Notes: generated from the sequence alone by a model not told the origin. A DNA stretch of 64,000 bases from Azotobacter beijerinckii (GCF_900110885.1 NZ_FOFJ01000014.1:1-64000); one strand, 5' to 3'. Positions 25,639 to 38,373 are shown, counted from the first letter of the stretch. Program-made: numbers and translations.

Positions 25639-26958
25639 ATGGCTACACCTATGGCTGCCGGACCCTCTGCATCGGTCCATGACTCGGTCGGCACCAAGAT
25701 CCGTGCCGCCCTCGCCGTCGGCAAGGTACGTTGGGGCATGCTCGCCCTGGTGTTCTTCGCCACCACCCTGAACTACATCGACCGTGCCGCCCTGGGCGTG
25801 ATGCAGCCGATCCTGGCCAAGGAGATGAGCTGGTCCACCATGGACTACGCCAACATCAACTTCTGGTTCCAGGTCGGCTACGCCGTCGGCTTCTTCCTGC
25901 AGGGCCGCTTCATCGACAAGGTCGGCGTCAAGCGCGCCTTCTTCTTCGCCGTGCTGCTTTGGAGCCTGGCCACCGGCGCCCATGGCCTGGCGACCTCCGC
26001 GGTTGGCTTCATGGTCTGCCGCTTCATCCTCGGCCTGACCGAGGCGGCCAACTACCCGGCCTGCGTGAAAACCACCCGCCTGTGGTTCCCGGCCGGCGAG
26101 CGCGCCCTGGCCACCGGCATCTTCAACGCCGGCACCAACGTCGGCGCGATGCTCACCCCCGCGCTGCTGCCGCTGATCCTCAGCGTCTGGGGCTGGCAGG
26201 CCGCCTTCGTCGCCATGGCCTCTCTGGGTCTGGTCTGGGTGGTGTTCTGGGCCCTGAAGTACTACAACCCGGAAGAGCACCCGACCGTCAAGCCGGGCGA
26301 ACTGGCCTATATCCAGAAGGAAGTCGAGCCCGAGCCGGCCAAGGCGTCTCTGGCGAGCATCCTGGGTCGGCGCGGCACCTGGGCCTTCGCCGGGGCCTAC
26401 ATGATCACCGCGCCGGTGTTCTGGTTCTACCTGTACTGGCTGCCGCCGTTCCTCAACCAGCAGTACAGCCTGGGCATCAGCGTCACCCAGATGGGCATCC
26501 CGCTGATGGTCATCTGGCTGACCGCCGACTTCGGCAGCATCGGCGGCGGTATCCTCTCCTCCTTCCTGATCGGTCGCGGGATGAATGCGATCCGCGCGCG
26601 TCTGCTGTCGATGCTGCTTTTCGCCACCTGCATCTGCTCGGTGGTGTTCGCCGCCAATGCCAGCGGCCTGTGGATCGCGGTGCTGGCGATTTCCCTGGCC
26701 GTCGGTGCGCACCAGGCCTGGACCGCCAACATCTGGAGCCTGGTGATGGACTACACGCCCAAGCACCTGATGAGTTCGGTGTTCGGCTTCGGCGGCATGT
26801 GCGCGGCGATCGGCGGCATGTTCATGACCCAGCTCGTCGGCTACGTGCTGACCGCCACCAACAACAACTACGCCGTGTTGTTCATCGCCATCCCGAGCAT
26901 GTACTTCCTGGCGCTGACCTGGATGTTCTTCATGGCGCCACGCAAGCTCGAAGCCTGA
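25639..26958 (+). CDS. MFS transporter, hexuronate/anion:cation symporter family
   Basis: A 439-residue major facilitator of the anion:cation symporter family, which includes hexuronate (ExuT), glucarate and tartrate carriers. The start at 25639 (MATPMAAGP) follows AAGG at a good distance; an upstream in-frame ATG would add residues that do not resemble the family. The first membrane helix carries the family motif TLNYIDRAALGVMQP, and RFILGLTEAANYPACVKTTRLWFP matches the conserved helix 4 region of this family. Twelve membrane segments are apparent. It stands after the alginate epimerases, so uptake of uronates from alginate breakdown is an attractive idea, but no lyase or catabolic gene is adjacent. 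Ends in an intrinsic terminator. Confidence 0.87.
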   Translation: MATPMAAGPSASVHDSVGTKIRAALAVGKVRWGMLALVFFATTLNYIDRAALGVMQPILAKEMSWSTMDYANINFWFQVGYAVGFFLQGRFIDKVGVKRAFFFAVLLWSLATGAHGLATSAVGFMVCRFILGLTEAANYPACVKTTRLWFPAGERALATGIFNAGTNVGAMLTPALLPLILSVWGWQAAFVAMASLGLVWVVFWALKYYNPEEHPTVKPGELAYIQKEVEPEPAKASLASILGRRGTWAFAGAYMITAPVFWFYLYWLPPFLNQQYSLGISVTQMGIPLMVIWLTADFGSIGGGILSSFLIGRGMNAIRARLLSMLLFATCICSVVFAANASGLWIAVLAISLAVGAHQAWTANIWSLVMDYTPKHLMSSVFGFGGMCAAIGGMFMTQLVGYVLTATNNNYAVLFIAIPSMYFLALTWMFFMAPRKLEA

Positions 26959-26976
26959 TAGCCGTTCGCGCACAGC

Positions 26977-27006
26977 AAGGGGGGCCTTCGGGCCCCCTTC
27001 GCTTTT
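26977..27006 (+). terminator. Intrinsic terminator of the MFS transporter gene
   Basis: AAGGGGGGCC (26977-26986), TTCG tetraloop, GGCCCCCTT (26991-26999), with one unpaired G, then CGCTTTT. It lies 18 bases past the stop codon. Confidence 0.85.
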
Positions 27007-27031
27007 GCGGCTCGAGCAGGCGGGCGATGGC

Positions 27032-27850
27032 TCAGGACGGGCGCGCTTGTCCGTCGTCGCCGCGCAGGTAGGCCAGCCAGTACATGCCGGCGACCAGCAG
27101 GGTGCCGCCGACCAGGTTGCCGGCGGTCACCGCGAGCAGGTTGCCGGCGACGCCGGCGAGCGACAGCGTGCCCTGGCCGTCCAGCACCAGCCCGAACGGC
27201 AGGAAGAACCAGTTGGCGATCGAGTGCTCGAAGCCAAGGGCGACGAAGGCGGCGATCGGAAAGAGGATGGCGAGGATCTTGTCGGTCACGCTGCGCCCGG
27301 CCATCGCCAGCCAGGTCGCCAGGCACACCAGGGCGTTGCACAGGATGCCGCGGGCGAAGGCTGCGCCGAGGCCGAGTTGCGCCTTGCCGTGGGCGATCTT
27401 CAGCGCCATTTCGCCCACCGCGCCGTCGCCCAGGCCGGCGGTGCCCGCCCAGACCACCAGCAGCACGGTGCCCAGGCAGCCGACCACGTTGCCCAGGTAG
27501 ACCAGCACCCAGTTGCGCAGCACCGCGCGGCTGTCGATCAGCCGGCTCGCCCAGGCCATCGCCAGCAGGTTGTTGCCGGTGAACAGTTCGGCGCCGCCGA
27601 TCACCACCAGCACCAGGCCTAGGCAGAAGCTCAGGCCGCCGAGCAGCCGGGAGGGGCCGAGGCCCAGGCCGCTTTCGCTGAGTACCACGGTGTAGAGCAG
27701 GGCGCCCAGGGAGACGAAGGCACCGGCGAGCACCGCCAGCACCAGCACGGTGAGGGCGTCGGCGCGGGCTTTCGCGACGCCCATGCCTTCGATCCGCCGG
27801 GCGATCTGCGCCGGCTGGTAGGCTTCGCCGAAGAGGTGTTCCTGAGCCAT
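27032..27850 (-). CDS. Formate/nitrite transporter (FNT) family channel
   Basis: A 272-residue inner-membrane protein of the FocA/NirC family, pentameric channels for formate, nitrite or similar small anions. Six membrane segments can be followed. Family markers include GAELFTGNNLLAMAW in the pore region, VYLGNVVGCLGTVLLV, ARGILCNALVCLATWLA and GFEHSIANWFFLPFGL, the latter with the His that lines the pore. The start at 27850 (MAQEHLFGEAYQPAQIARRIEGMGVAKA) matches the usual cytoplasmic N-terminus; the frame extends 15 codons upstream without resemblance. The neighbouring genes hmp and norR deal with nitric oxide, so nitrite is the likelier substrate, by context only. Confidence 0.88.
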   Translation of the reverse strand: MAQEHLFGEAYQPAQIARRIEGMGVAKARADALTVLVLAVLAGAFVSLGALLYTVVLSESGLGLGPSRLLGGLSFCLGLVLVVIGGAELFTGNNLLAMAWASRLIDSRAVLRNWVLVYLGNVVGCLGTVLLVVWAGTAGLGDGAVGEMALKIAHGKAQLGLGAAFARGILCNALVCLATWLAMAGRSVTDKILAILFPIAAFVALGFEHSIANWFFLPFGLVLDGQGTLSLAGVAGNLLAVTAGNLVGGTLLVAGMYWLAYLRGDDGQARPS

Positions 27851-27965
27851 GAGAGAGGGTCCGCTGTGCCGACCCGGCGTCGGCAGAGGCCGCACTCTAG
27901 AGGGGATGGCTTTGGCCTGTCCACCGGGCGCCGCCGGCTCGCGCCGGCAGCGCCTGCAGGCGGCG

Positions 27966-29144
27966 TCAGTCCAGCGCCTGCGCCGGGCCGAAGAACTCGT
28001 AGTGGCACTGTGCTTGCGGTACGCCGAGTTCGCGCAGTTGCCGCTTGACCTGGGCCATGAACGGCTGCGGGCCGAGGAAGTAGGCCTGCAGGTTGCGCTC
28101 CGCCGGCAGCCAGGCGGCCAGGCGCTGCGCGTCGAGCCGGCCGCTGGCGTCGGCGCGGTCCTCGGCGCGCGGCTCGCTGTAGCAGAAGAACGGCTTGAGC
28201 TGCGGATGCCGCGCGGCCAGCGCCTCGATCTGCTGGCGGAAGGCCTGTACGCCGCCGTGGCGCGCGCAGTGGATGAAGCGGATCGGCCGGCCGCCGGGCA
28301 GCGCCGCTTCCAGCATGGCCAGCAGCGGGGTGACGCCGACGCCGGCGCCGATCAGCACCAGCGGCTTGTCCGACGCATCGAGGACGAACTCGCCGGCCGG
28401 CGGGAAGAGTTCCAGGCGGTCGCCTTCGCGGACCTGCTCGTGCAGGTGGCGGGAGACCCGGCCCTCGGCGTGGCGCTTGACGCTGATGCGGTATTCCTCG
28501 CCGTTCGACGCCGCCGACAGCGAGTAGTTGCGGCGCACTTCCTCGCCGTCGAGGAGCAGGCGCAGGCCGATGTACTGGCCGGGCAGGAAGGCCGGCAGGG
28601 CGCCGCCGTCCGCCGGGCGCAGGTGGAAGGAGACGATTTCCTCGCTCTCCACCACCTTGCGCGCCACGCGGAACGCCCGCGCCCCGCGCCAGCCGCCCGG
28701 TGCGGCGGCGTTGGCGGCGTAGGCCGCTTCCTCGGCGCCGATCAGCAGCCCGGCGAGCATCCCGTAGGCCGCGCCCCAGGCGTCGAGCACCGCGTCGGTG
28801 GCGATCTCTTCGCCGAGCACCTCGCGGATCGCGCGCAGCAGGCAGGCGCCGACGATCGGGTAGTGCTCCGGCAGCACCTGCAGCGAGACGTGCTTGTTGA
28901 CGATCTGTCCGACCAGCGGGCCGAGCGCCTCCAGGCGGTCGATGTGCCGGGCGTACATCAGCACGGCGCCGGCCAGCGCCCGCGGCTGCTCGCCGCTGGC
29001 CTGGTGGGCCTGGTTGAACAGCGGGCGCACTTCGGGGTACTCGGCGAGCATGATCCGGTAGAAGTGGCGGGTCAGGGCTTCGCCGCCGGTTTCCAGCAGC
29101 GGCACGGTGGCCTTGACGATGGCGCGTTGTTGATCGGTCAGCAT
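27966..29144 (-). CDS. hmp: Flavohaemoglobin, nitric oxide dioxygenase
   Basis: Hmp oxidises nitric oxide to nitrate with O2 and NAD(P)H in the cytoplasm. The start at 29144 (MLTDQQRAIVKATVPLL) follows AGGAG and gives 392 residues, the normal Hmp length. An N-terminal globin domain (about 1-140) has the proximal haem His in NKHVSLQVLPEHY. A ferredoxin-reductase-like FAD domain follows (YIGLRLLLDGEEVRRNYSLSAAS), then an NAD-binding domain (VLIGAGVGVTPLLAMLE and the C-terminal CHYEFFGP). It is divergent from norR, the usual partner regulator. A palindrome and a degenerate sigma54 promoter lie in between. In a nitrogen fixer it would also protect nitrogenase and its metal clusters from NO. Confidence 0.95.
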   Translation of the reverse strand: MLTDQQRAIVKATVPLLETGGEALTRHFYRIMLAEYPEVRPLFNQAHQASGEQPRALAGAVLMYARHIDRLEALGPLVGQIVNKHVSLQVLPEHYPIVGACLLRAIREVLGEEIATDAVLDAWGAAYGMLAGLLIGAEEAAYAANAAAPGGWRGARAFRVARKVVESEEIVSFHLRPADGGALPAFLPGQYIGLRLLLDGEEVRRNYSLSAASNGEEYRISVKRHAEGRVSRHLHEQVREGDRLELFPPAGEFVLDASDKPLVLIGAGVGVTPLLAMLEAALPGGRPIRFIHCARHGGVQAFRQQIEALAARHPQLKPFFCYSEPRAEDRADASGRLDAQRLAAWLPAERNLQAYFLGPQPFMAQVKRQLRELGVPQAQCHYEFFGPAQALD

Positions 29145-29214
29145 GGGCGACTCCTGTAACGGTACTTGCAAGGGGGCGGTCGCTCGAGGCGCCGCCAGCG
29201 ATACAGTAATTGCC

Positions 29215-29231
29215 ATCAGTTTTCGTGCCAG
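29215..29231 (-). promoter_or_regulatory. hmp: Degenerate sigma54 promoter candidate for hmp
   Basis: Read on the minus strand the sequence is CTGGCACG-AAAA-CTGA. The -24 half (TGGCACG) is perfect and the spacing is right, but the -12 half has GA where GC is expected. It lies about 70 bases upstream of the hmp start codon and about 50 bases downstream of the palindrome at 29279-29302, an arrangement suited to NorR-dependent activation. The missing C weakens the case. Confidence 0.45.
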
Positions 29232-29278
29232 GGCCGCAGGCCGCGGAAATCGCCGGCCGGTTGCCTATTGCTGTTCTT

Positions 29279-29302
29279 TTGACTACGGTGCTGCGTAGTC
29301 AA
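29279..29302. promoter_or_regulatory. Candidate NorR operator between hmp and norR
   Basis: A perfect dyad, TTGACTACG-N6-CGTAGTCAA, lies 21 bases before the norR start codon. A further copy of the half-site, TGACTACG, overlaps the norR start codon itself (29324-29331). The position upstream of a possible sigma54 promoter for hmp and across the norR leader suggests activation of hmp and autoregulation of norR. Assignment to NorR is inferred from position. Confidence 0.6.
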
Positions 29303-29322
29303 CCAGACAGCATGTTATCGAA

Positions 29323-30867
<1,545 letters not shown>

Positions 30868-30879
30868 GGGCGCGGCGCC

Positions 30880-30990
30880 GTTGTAGGAGCCAGCTTGCGG
30901 CGATCCGCTGGTAGGGCGGGTGCAACCCGCCGGACGTGGTGGGAGCCGCTCCACAAGGCGGGTTTCACCCCCTACGCCCTACGGTTCGAG
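30880..30990. repeat. REP-like palindromic sequences
   Basis: Downstream of norR there are short GC-rich units of the kind scattered in Pseudomonas and Azotobacter genomes: TGTAGGAGCCAGCTTGCGG at about 30882, a perfect GGCGGGT-GCA-ACCCGCC hairpin at 30915-30931, and GGCGGGTTTCACCCCCTACG at about 30957. They lie between convergent genes (norR and the glutaredoxin gene) where such units may help stop transcription. Confidence 0.55.
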
Positions 30991-31032
30991 AAGCAGCAAA
31001 CTCCGGCGGATCGGTGGGGTGCCGGAGCGGGG

Positions 31033-31362
31033 TCAGGCCTGGGCGGTGGCCTTTTCCAGCAGCGCTTGCAGGCTGCCGTCGGCTTCCATCTCGAGGACGA
31101 TGTCGCAGCCGCCGATCAGTTCGCCGTTGACGAACAGCTGCGGAAAGGTAGGCCACTGGAACAGCTTCGGCAGCTTCTCGCGGATGTGCGGGGCGGCCAG
31201 CACGTTGACGAAGGCGAAGGGCTTGCCGATCTTGCTCAGGGCGCCGACGGCGGCACGGGAAAAGCCGCATTCCGGTGCCGCGGGGGTGCCCTTCATGTAG
31301 AGGATCACCGGGTTCTCGGCGATCTGCTTGCGAATGCGTGCTTCGGTGTCCAGTACTTGCAT
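31033..31362 (-). CDS. Nif-associated monothiol glutaredoxin (Grx5-type)
   Basis: A 109-residue monothiol glutaredoxin with the CGFS active site at Cys32. Proteins of this class bind and pass on [2Fe-2S] clusters with glutathione, and this copy is the last gene of the nifB operon, as in A. vinelandii, so it probably serves nitrogenase cluster assembly. The start at 31362 (MQVLDTEARIRKQI) follows a strong AAGGAGAG site; the frame runs on upstream without resemblance. The glutathione-binding segments WPTFPQLFVNGELIGGCDIV are complete. It begins 10 bases after the rhodanese stop. No terminator with a T run is apparent downstream. Confidence 0.92.
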   Translation of the reverse strand: MQVLDTEARIRKQIAENPVILYMKGTPAAPECGFSRAAVGALSKIGKPFAFVNVLAAPHIREKLPKLFQWPTFPQLFVNGELIGGCDIVLEMEADGSLQALLEKATAQA

Positions 31363-31372
31363 GGTTCTCTCC

Positions 31373-31735
31373 TTATGCCGGCAGGGCAGCGGTGTGCTGC
31401 GCGCGGATGCCGTGTGCCTTGACCGCGCGCGACGGCCTGGCCTGCCAGGCGGCGTAGCCACCCTCCAGGCTGTAGCAGTTGATGAAGCCGAATTCGCCGA
31501 ACAGGCGCGCCATGTCCGGGCTGGAATCGCCGTCGGCGCAGCAGAAGATCAGGTGCACCTGCTTCGGGGTGACCTTCAGCAGGGTGCGCAGGTTCAGGTC
31601 GCTGAGATGGATGGCGCGCGGATCGTGCCCCTGGCAATAGGCGCGGGCGTCGCGGGTATCCAGCAGCATGACATTGTCCTGGCCGGTCAGCAGGGCTTCG
31701 GCCTGCTCGACGCCGATGCGGGCGAACGGGGTCAT
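31373..31735 (-). CDS. rhdN: Nif-associated single-domain rhodanese RhdN
   Basis: A 120-residue single-domain sulfurtransferase. The active-site loop is CC-ADGDSS with Cys66 aligned to the catalytic cysteine of GlpE-type rhodaneses. It lies between nifQ and the glutaredoxin gene in the nifB operon; its ATG overlaps the nifQ stop as ATGA, so translation is coupled. The likely role is to supply or handle sulfane sulfur for Fe-S or FeMo-cofactor assembly, which is inferred from context. The C-terminus (AVKAHGIRAQHTAALPA) extends beyond the rhodanese fold. Confidence 0.9.
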   Translation of the reverse strand: MTPFARIGVEQAEALLTGQDNVMLLDTRDARAYCQGHDPRAIHLSDLNLRTLLKVTPKQVHLIFCCADGDSSPDMARLFGEFGFINCYSLEGGYAAWQARPSRAVKAHGIRAQHTAALPA

Positions 31736-32319
31736 ACTTCTTCTCCGAAACAGTCGTGGTAGGTGGGGCACTGCTCGCAGCTGGGCGAGCGGCAGACGTA
31801 GCCGCCTTCCTGTTCGCACAGCTGTTTGTAGAAGAACTTCTTCCAGCGCATGTTGCGCACGTTGCGCGCGGCGAGGCTGGGGAAGTTGTGCGTCAGAAGG
31901 TCGTGCAGCTGCTGGCGGGATTCCAGCCCCAGGTCGCGCCACAGGTGGTCGCCGCCCAGGCAGGCAGCGGCGACGATGCTGGCGATCCAGATTTCCTCCG
32001 GGGCGTCGCCGCGCCGGCTGCCGAGCAGCAGGTCGCGCAGTTCTTCCCATTCGTCGCGGCGCATTTCCAGCAGGTCTTCGCGCAGCTCGCTGCATTCGTG
32101 GGCCAGCGAGCCCTGGCCGGCGCTGGTCTGGGTGGCCAGCGCGGGGAAATAGGTGCGGATCAGCTCGGCGTAGCTCTGCTCGTCGAGGCCCAGCTGGAAC
32201 GGCAGGCAACTCAGTCCGCCGCGCTGGGAGCGGACGATCTGCTCCAGCCAGAGGCGGTTGGCGCCATCTTGGCGCACGGCTGGCGGGATGGCCTCCTGGA
32301 AGGCCACTGCCGAGGCCAT
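31732..32319 (-). CDS. nifQ: NifQ, molybdenum donor for FeMo-cofactor synthesis
   Basis: NifQ carries a Mo-Fe-S cluster and delivers molybdenum to the NifEN/NifH stage of FeMo-cofactor synthesis. From the start at 32319 (MASAVAFQEAIPP) the protein has 195 residues. The family cysteine motif C-x4-C-x2-C-x5-C is complete at the C-terminus (CRSPSCEQCPTYHDCF, about 174-189). Its start codon shares one base with the nifO stop (TAATG), and its stop overlaps rhdN. The position within nifB-fdxN-nifO-nifQ is the standard Azotobacter order. Confidence 0.93.
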   Translation of the reverse strand: MASAVAFQEAIPPAVRQDGANRLWLEQIVRSQRGGLSCLPFQLGLDEQSYAELIRTYFPALATQTSAGQGSLAHECSELREDLLEMRRDEWEELRDLLLGSRRGDAPEEIWIASIVAAACLGGDHLWRDLGLESRQQLHDLLTHNFPSLAARNVRNMRWKKFFYKQLCEQEGGYVCRSPSCEQCPTYHDCFGEEV

Positions 32320-32762
32320 TACTGGCTCCCCGCGGCCAGGCAGCCGATCGAGCCCTGGCCGACCGCGCAGCTTTCCAGCTCGGCATCGGGCTCGGGCAGA
32401 TCGCCCTGGGTCGGCAGGTGGGTACACAGTTTGACCAGGTCGAAACCGGCCATGTACTGCGAGCCGTAGCGGATCAGCGGGCGACGGATCAGGATCGGGT
32501 TGGCCAGCATCATCTCCAGCGCCTGGCTGGCGGTCAGTTGCGCGGGGTCCAACTCGCCGTACTTGATCGCCGGCGCCGAGCGGTTGAACCACTCGACCAC
32601 CGGCCGCTCGCCGAAGAACGAGCGCAGGCGTTCGGACGTCCAGGGTTCGCTGAGCAGATTGCGGACTTCCAGCTGCAGGCCGGCCGAGCGCAACAGCTGC
32701 TTCTGCAGACGGTTGGTGGCGCAGCCGGGTTTTTCGTAGAAGACGATACTGGTGCTGGTCAT
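32319..32762 (-). CDS. nifO: NifO, ArsC/Spx-like nitrogenase-associated protein
   Basis: A 147-residue protein of the arsenate reductase/Spx-like thioredoxin fold (YEKPGCATNRLQKQLL with Cys near residue 14, and LIRRPLIRYGSQYMAGFD). NifO in A. vinelandii is linked to molybdenum use by nitrogenase versus nitrate reductase; its biochemical activity is not settled. The conserved CxxS/C pair of true redox ArsC proteins is reduced to a single cysteine here. It sits 13 bases after fdxN and overlaps nifQ by one base. Confidence 0.9.
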   Translation of the reverse strand: MTSTSIVFYEKPGCATNRLQKQLLRSAGLQLEVRNLLSEPWTSERLRSFFGERPVVEWFNRSAPAIKYGELDPAQLTASQALEMMLANPILIRRPLIRYGSQYMAGFDLVKLCTHLPTQGDLPEPDAELESCAVGQGSIGCLAAGSQ

Positions 32763-32775
32763 CTCGGCTCTCCTC

Positions 32776-33054
32776 TCAGCGGGCCTGGATTTCGCGCATG
32801 GCTTCGGCCAGACGCTCCGGAGGAATGCCGGTCAGCGAGCCCGGGGGGTTGGCGGGGGTGCCGTCGGCGAGCAGGATCGCGCCTTCGACCGGACAGATGC
32901 TCGCACACTGCTTTTCTTCGTAGCCCCCGTCGCACTCGGTGCACTTGCTTGCACTGATCTTGAAGTGCGAGCCACCCTCGGAGATCGCGTCACTCGGACA
33001 GACATCGACACAGGCCCAACAATTGACACAGGATTCCACAATCTTCAGCGCCAT
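32776..33054 (-). CDS. fdxN: FdxN, 2[4Fe-4S] ferredoxin of the nifB operon
   Basis: A 92-residue ferredoxin with two cysteine clusters: CVNCWACVDVCP near the N-terminus and CTECDGGYEEKQCASICP later, the latter with the insertion typical of nif-linked ferredoxins. FdxN is needed for full NifB activity, presumably as electron donor to radical SAM chemistry. It follows nifB by 41 bases in the same transcript. Confidence 0.94.
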   Translation of the reverse strand: MALKIVESCVNCWACVDVCPSDAISEGGSHFKISASKCTECDGGYEEKQCASICPVEGAILLADGTPANPPGSLTGIPPERLAEAMREIQAR

Positions 33055-33095
33055 AACGCACCTCCACGCAATCCTCGAACTGTCCCGTACCCTGC

Positions 33096-34607
33096 TCAGG
33101 CCTTGGCCTGCAGCAGGGCTCCGTCATTTTCCAGGCGACCCGACTCGATCATTTCCCGGTAGACCGCCATGACCGCTTCCTCGATCGGCTCCATGGCGTG
33201 TTCGCCATTGGGCTGGATGCCGGCGGCTTCCAGGTCGCTCCAGGGCTCGAAACCGATCTTCGAACAGAGCACCGCCTCGCAACCTTTCAGGGCGCGCAGG
33301 CTGCCGGCAAGGGCACTTTCCTTCTCGCCGCAGGTGTCGTTGCCGACGCAGTACTGGTCGACCCGGCGGTGGCCGATGAAGCGCACGCCGGACGTCGAGG
33401 CCTCGTACACCAGGAACTCGCTGGCATGGCCGAAGTGCTGGTTGATCAGTCCGCCGCCGCTGGTGGCCACGGCCATCAGCACCGGACGGTAGCGGCCGCT
33501 CGTGCTGTTCTGTACGGATGCAACAGACAGGCCAGCCAGCCGGGCCTTCTTCGCGGACTTCTCGTCCAGCTCTTCCTTGATCGCGGCATGGATGGCGGCG
33601 CGCTTGACCATCGCCGCTTCGTAGTCGATGTCCATCGACTCGATCTTGTCGAGGGTGAACTCGTCGCCGCGATCCTCGCCGAGCATGCCGACCGCATCGG
33701 CGCGGCACTGGCGGCAATGGCGCATCATGTTCATGTCGCCGGCACAGGCGTCCTGCAGGTCCTGCAGTTCTTCCGGCTCGGGGCTGCGCTGGCCCATCAC
33801 GCCGTAGAAGGTGCCGTGCTCGGGCTCGGCGATCAGCGGCATGACGTTGTGCAGGAAGGCGCCCTTGGCCTTGACGATCTTGCTCACTTCCTTCAGGTGT
33901 TCGTCGTTGACCCCGGGGATCAGCACCGAGTTGACCTTCACCAGGATGCCGCGTGCGACCAGCATCTCCAGACCCTTCTGCTGCTGCTCGATGAGGATCT
34001 TGGCCGCCTTGACGCCGCGAATGCGCTTGTTGTTCCAGTAGATCCACGGATAGATCTTGGCACCGACCTCGGGGTCCACGCAGTTGATGGTGATGGTCAC
34101 GTGGTCGATGTTGTGCTTGGCCAGCTCGTCGACGCACTCCGGCAGGGCCAGGCCGTTGGTGGAGACGCACAGCTTGATGTCCGGCGCCTGCTCGCTGAGC
34201 ATGCGGAAGGTCTCGAGGGTGCGCTGCGGGTTGGCCAGAGGGTCGCCGGGGCCGGCGATGCCGAGCACGGTCATCTGCGGGATGGTGGCGGCCACGGCCT
34301 TGACCTTCTTGACCGCCTGTTCGGGGGTCAGTACCTCGGACACCACGCCCGGCCGCGACTCGTTGGCGCAGTCGTACTTGCGGTTGCAGTAGTGGCACTG
34401 GATGTTGCAAGCAGGGGCCACCGCCACGTGCATCCGCGCGAAATAGTGGTGCGCTTCTTCCGAATAGCAGGGGTGGTTGTGCACCTTCTCGCGAATGTGG
34501 TCCGGCAGGTGGGAGAGCTGATCGTTCGTGCTGCCGCAGCTACTTGAGGAGCAGCCGCCAGCGCTTTGCTGCCCCCCATTGTTTTGCCCAAGTACGCTCA
34601 GTTCCAT
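33096..34607 (-). CDS. nifB: NifB, radical SAM FeMo-cofactor synthase
   Basis: NifB fuses Fe-S clusters and inserts the central carbide to make NifB-co, the precursor of all nitrogenase cofactors. The start at 34607 (MELSVLGQNNGGQQ) gives 503 residues, as in A. vinelandii. The radical SAM cysteines are Cys67, Cys71 and Cys74 (ACNIQCHYCNRKYDC). The GIAGPGDPLANP motif binds S-adenosylmethionine. A C-terminal NifX-like domain (about 385-490; LMAVATSGGGLINQHFGHASEF) is linked after residue 370. An N-terminal Cys/Ser-rich stretch (GGCSSSSCGS) is also seen. Transcription is driven by a sigma54 promoter at 34650-34664 with two NifA sites upstream. It heads nifB-fdxN-nifO-nifQ-rhdN-grx. Confidence 0.97.
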   Translation of the reverse strand: MELSVLGQNNGGQQSAGGCSSSSCGSTNDQLSHLPDHIREKVHNHPCYSEEAHHYFARMHVAVAPACNIQCHYCNRKYDCANESRPGVVSEVLTPEQAVKKVKAVAATIPQMTVLGIAGPGDPLANPQRTLETFRMLSEQAPDIKLCVSTNGLALPECVDELAKHNIDHVTITINCVDPEVGAKIYPWIYWNNKRIRGVKAAKILIEQQQKGLEMLVARGILVKVNSVLIPGVNDEHLKEVSKIVKAKGAFLHNVMPLIAEPEHGTFYGVMGQRSPEPEELQDLQDACAGDMNMMRHCRQCRADAVGMLGEDRGDEFTLDKIESMDIDYEAAMVKRAAIHAAIKEELDEKSAKKARLAGLSVASVQNSTSGRYRPVLMAVATSGGGLINQHFGHASEFLVYEASTSGVRFIGHRRVDQYCVGNDTCGEKESALAGSLRALKGCEAVLCSKIGFEPWSDLEAAGIQPNGEHAMEPIEEAVMAVYREMIESGRLENDGALLQAKA

Positions 34608-34649
34608 GGTCTGGTCTCCGGCTGAGAGAGTCTTTACCCCAAGAGCCCA

Positions 34650-34664
34650 GCAATACCCGTGCCG
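34650..34664 (-). promoter_or_regulatory. nifB: Sigma54 promoter of nifB
   Basis: On the minus strand the sequence is CGGCACG-GGTA-TTGC, a close match to the -24/-12 consensus TGGCACG-N4-TTGC with GG and GC ten bases apart. It lies about 43 bases upstream of the nifB start codon. Confidence 0.88.
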
Positions 34665-34717
34665 ATTAATTAAGTATCTGTTTTTAAAGGATTTAGTTGA
34701 AAATTCAGGGTCCGGTT

Positions 34718-34733
34718 TGTCGCGCAACGGACA
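34718..34733. promoter_or_regulatory. NifA upstream activator site 1 for nifB
   Basis: TGT-CGCGCAACGG-ACA fits the NifA consensus TGT-N10-ACA exactly. It is about 60-80 bases upstream of the nifB sigma54 promoter. Confidence 0.8.
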
Positions 34734-34759
34734 AATCCGCACGGCTCGGCGCGCGCTTC

Positions 34760-34775
34760 TGTACGACAAGCGACA
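34760..34775. promoter_or_regulatory. NifA upstream activator site 2 for nifB
   Basis: TGT-ACGACAAGCG-ACA fits TGT-N10-ACA exactly. It lies 42 bases (about four helical turns) further from the promoter than site 1, on the same face of the helix. Confidence 0.75.
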
Positions 34776-34886
34776 AGTGTGGCGAACAGGGATGGGGAAG
34801 GTGCCGCCGCCGTGGGCGGAGGCCCGTGGCGGGCGGGTTCGGGAAGAGGGGAGGGAGGTCCGGCCATCCATTGCCGGGGGTTCCTG

Positions 34887-36455
<1,569 letters not shown>

Positions 36456-36474
36456 GGGCATTCCCTGTCGCTGT

Positions 36475-38046
<1,572 letters not shown>

Positions 38047-38208
38047 CTATCCAGGGGAACCGGCGATCGCGGGGTGCGCGTCTGCCGGAGCGGTGCGTTT
38101 GGCCTGAAAAAATTAGCAAATCCTGTGCCGTACATCGGATGCCGGGGCACCTCGGGTTGCTGGGGAAAATCGCGCCGCGGCGGTTTTCCGGGGGCATCGC
38201 TCTCAAGC

Positions 38209-38224
38209 TGTGCGAAAGCGCACA
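38209..38224. promoter_or_regulatory. NifA upstream activator site, distal
   Basis: TGT-GCGAAAGCGC-ACA is an exact TGT-N10-ACA match whose spacer is itself symmetrical (GCG-AAAG-CGC). It is about 150 bases upstream of the rnf sigma54 promoter. Confidence 0.78.
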
Positions 38225-38250
38225 GCCGGGCGGCGGGCGCCGTAACGAGC

Positions 38251-38266
38251 TGTCACAAACCTTACA
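38251..38266. promoter_or_regulatory. NifA upstream activator site, proximal
   Basis: TGT-CACAAACCTT-ACA is an exact TGT-N10-ACA match. It is 42 bases from the distal site, the same separation as between the two sites of the nifB promoter, and about 108 bases upstream of the sigma54 promoter. Confidence 0.8.
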
Positions 38267-38315
38267 AAACCGGGGGCGCCGGGTGGATAGGCGGTCGGCC
38301 TGGCGAAGTCATTTA

Positions 38316-38329
38316 TTGATTTAGGTCAA
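38316..38329. promoter_or_regulatory. FNR/Anr/CydR-type box
   Basis: TTGAT-TTAG-GTCAA matches the FNR-family site TTGAT-N4-ATCAA in nine of ten defined bases. It lies 45-58 bases upstream of the rnf -24 element and between the NifA sites and the promoter. Azotobacter has an FNR-type oxygen regulator (CydR), which is a candidate binder. The match is seen; use by that protein is inferred. Confidence 0.6.
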
Positions 38330-38373
38330 TCTTTTCGGGGCATGCAAGGTGCGCCCGGACAAATTTTGAGCGG

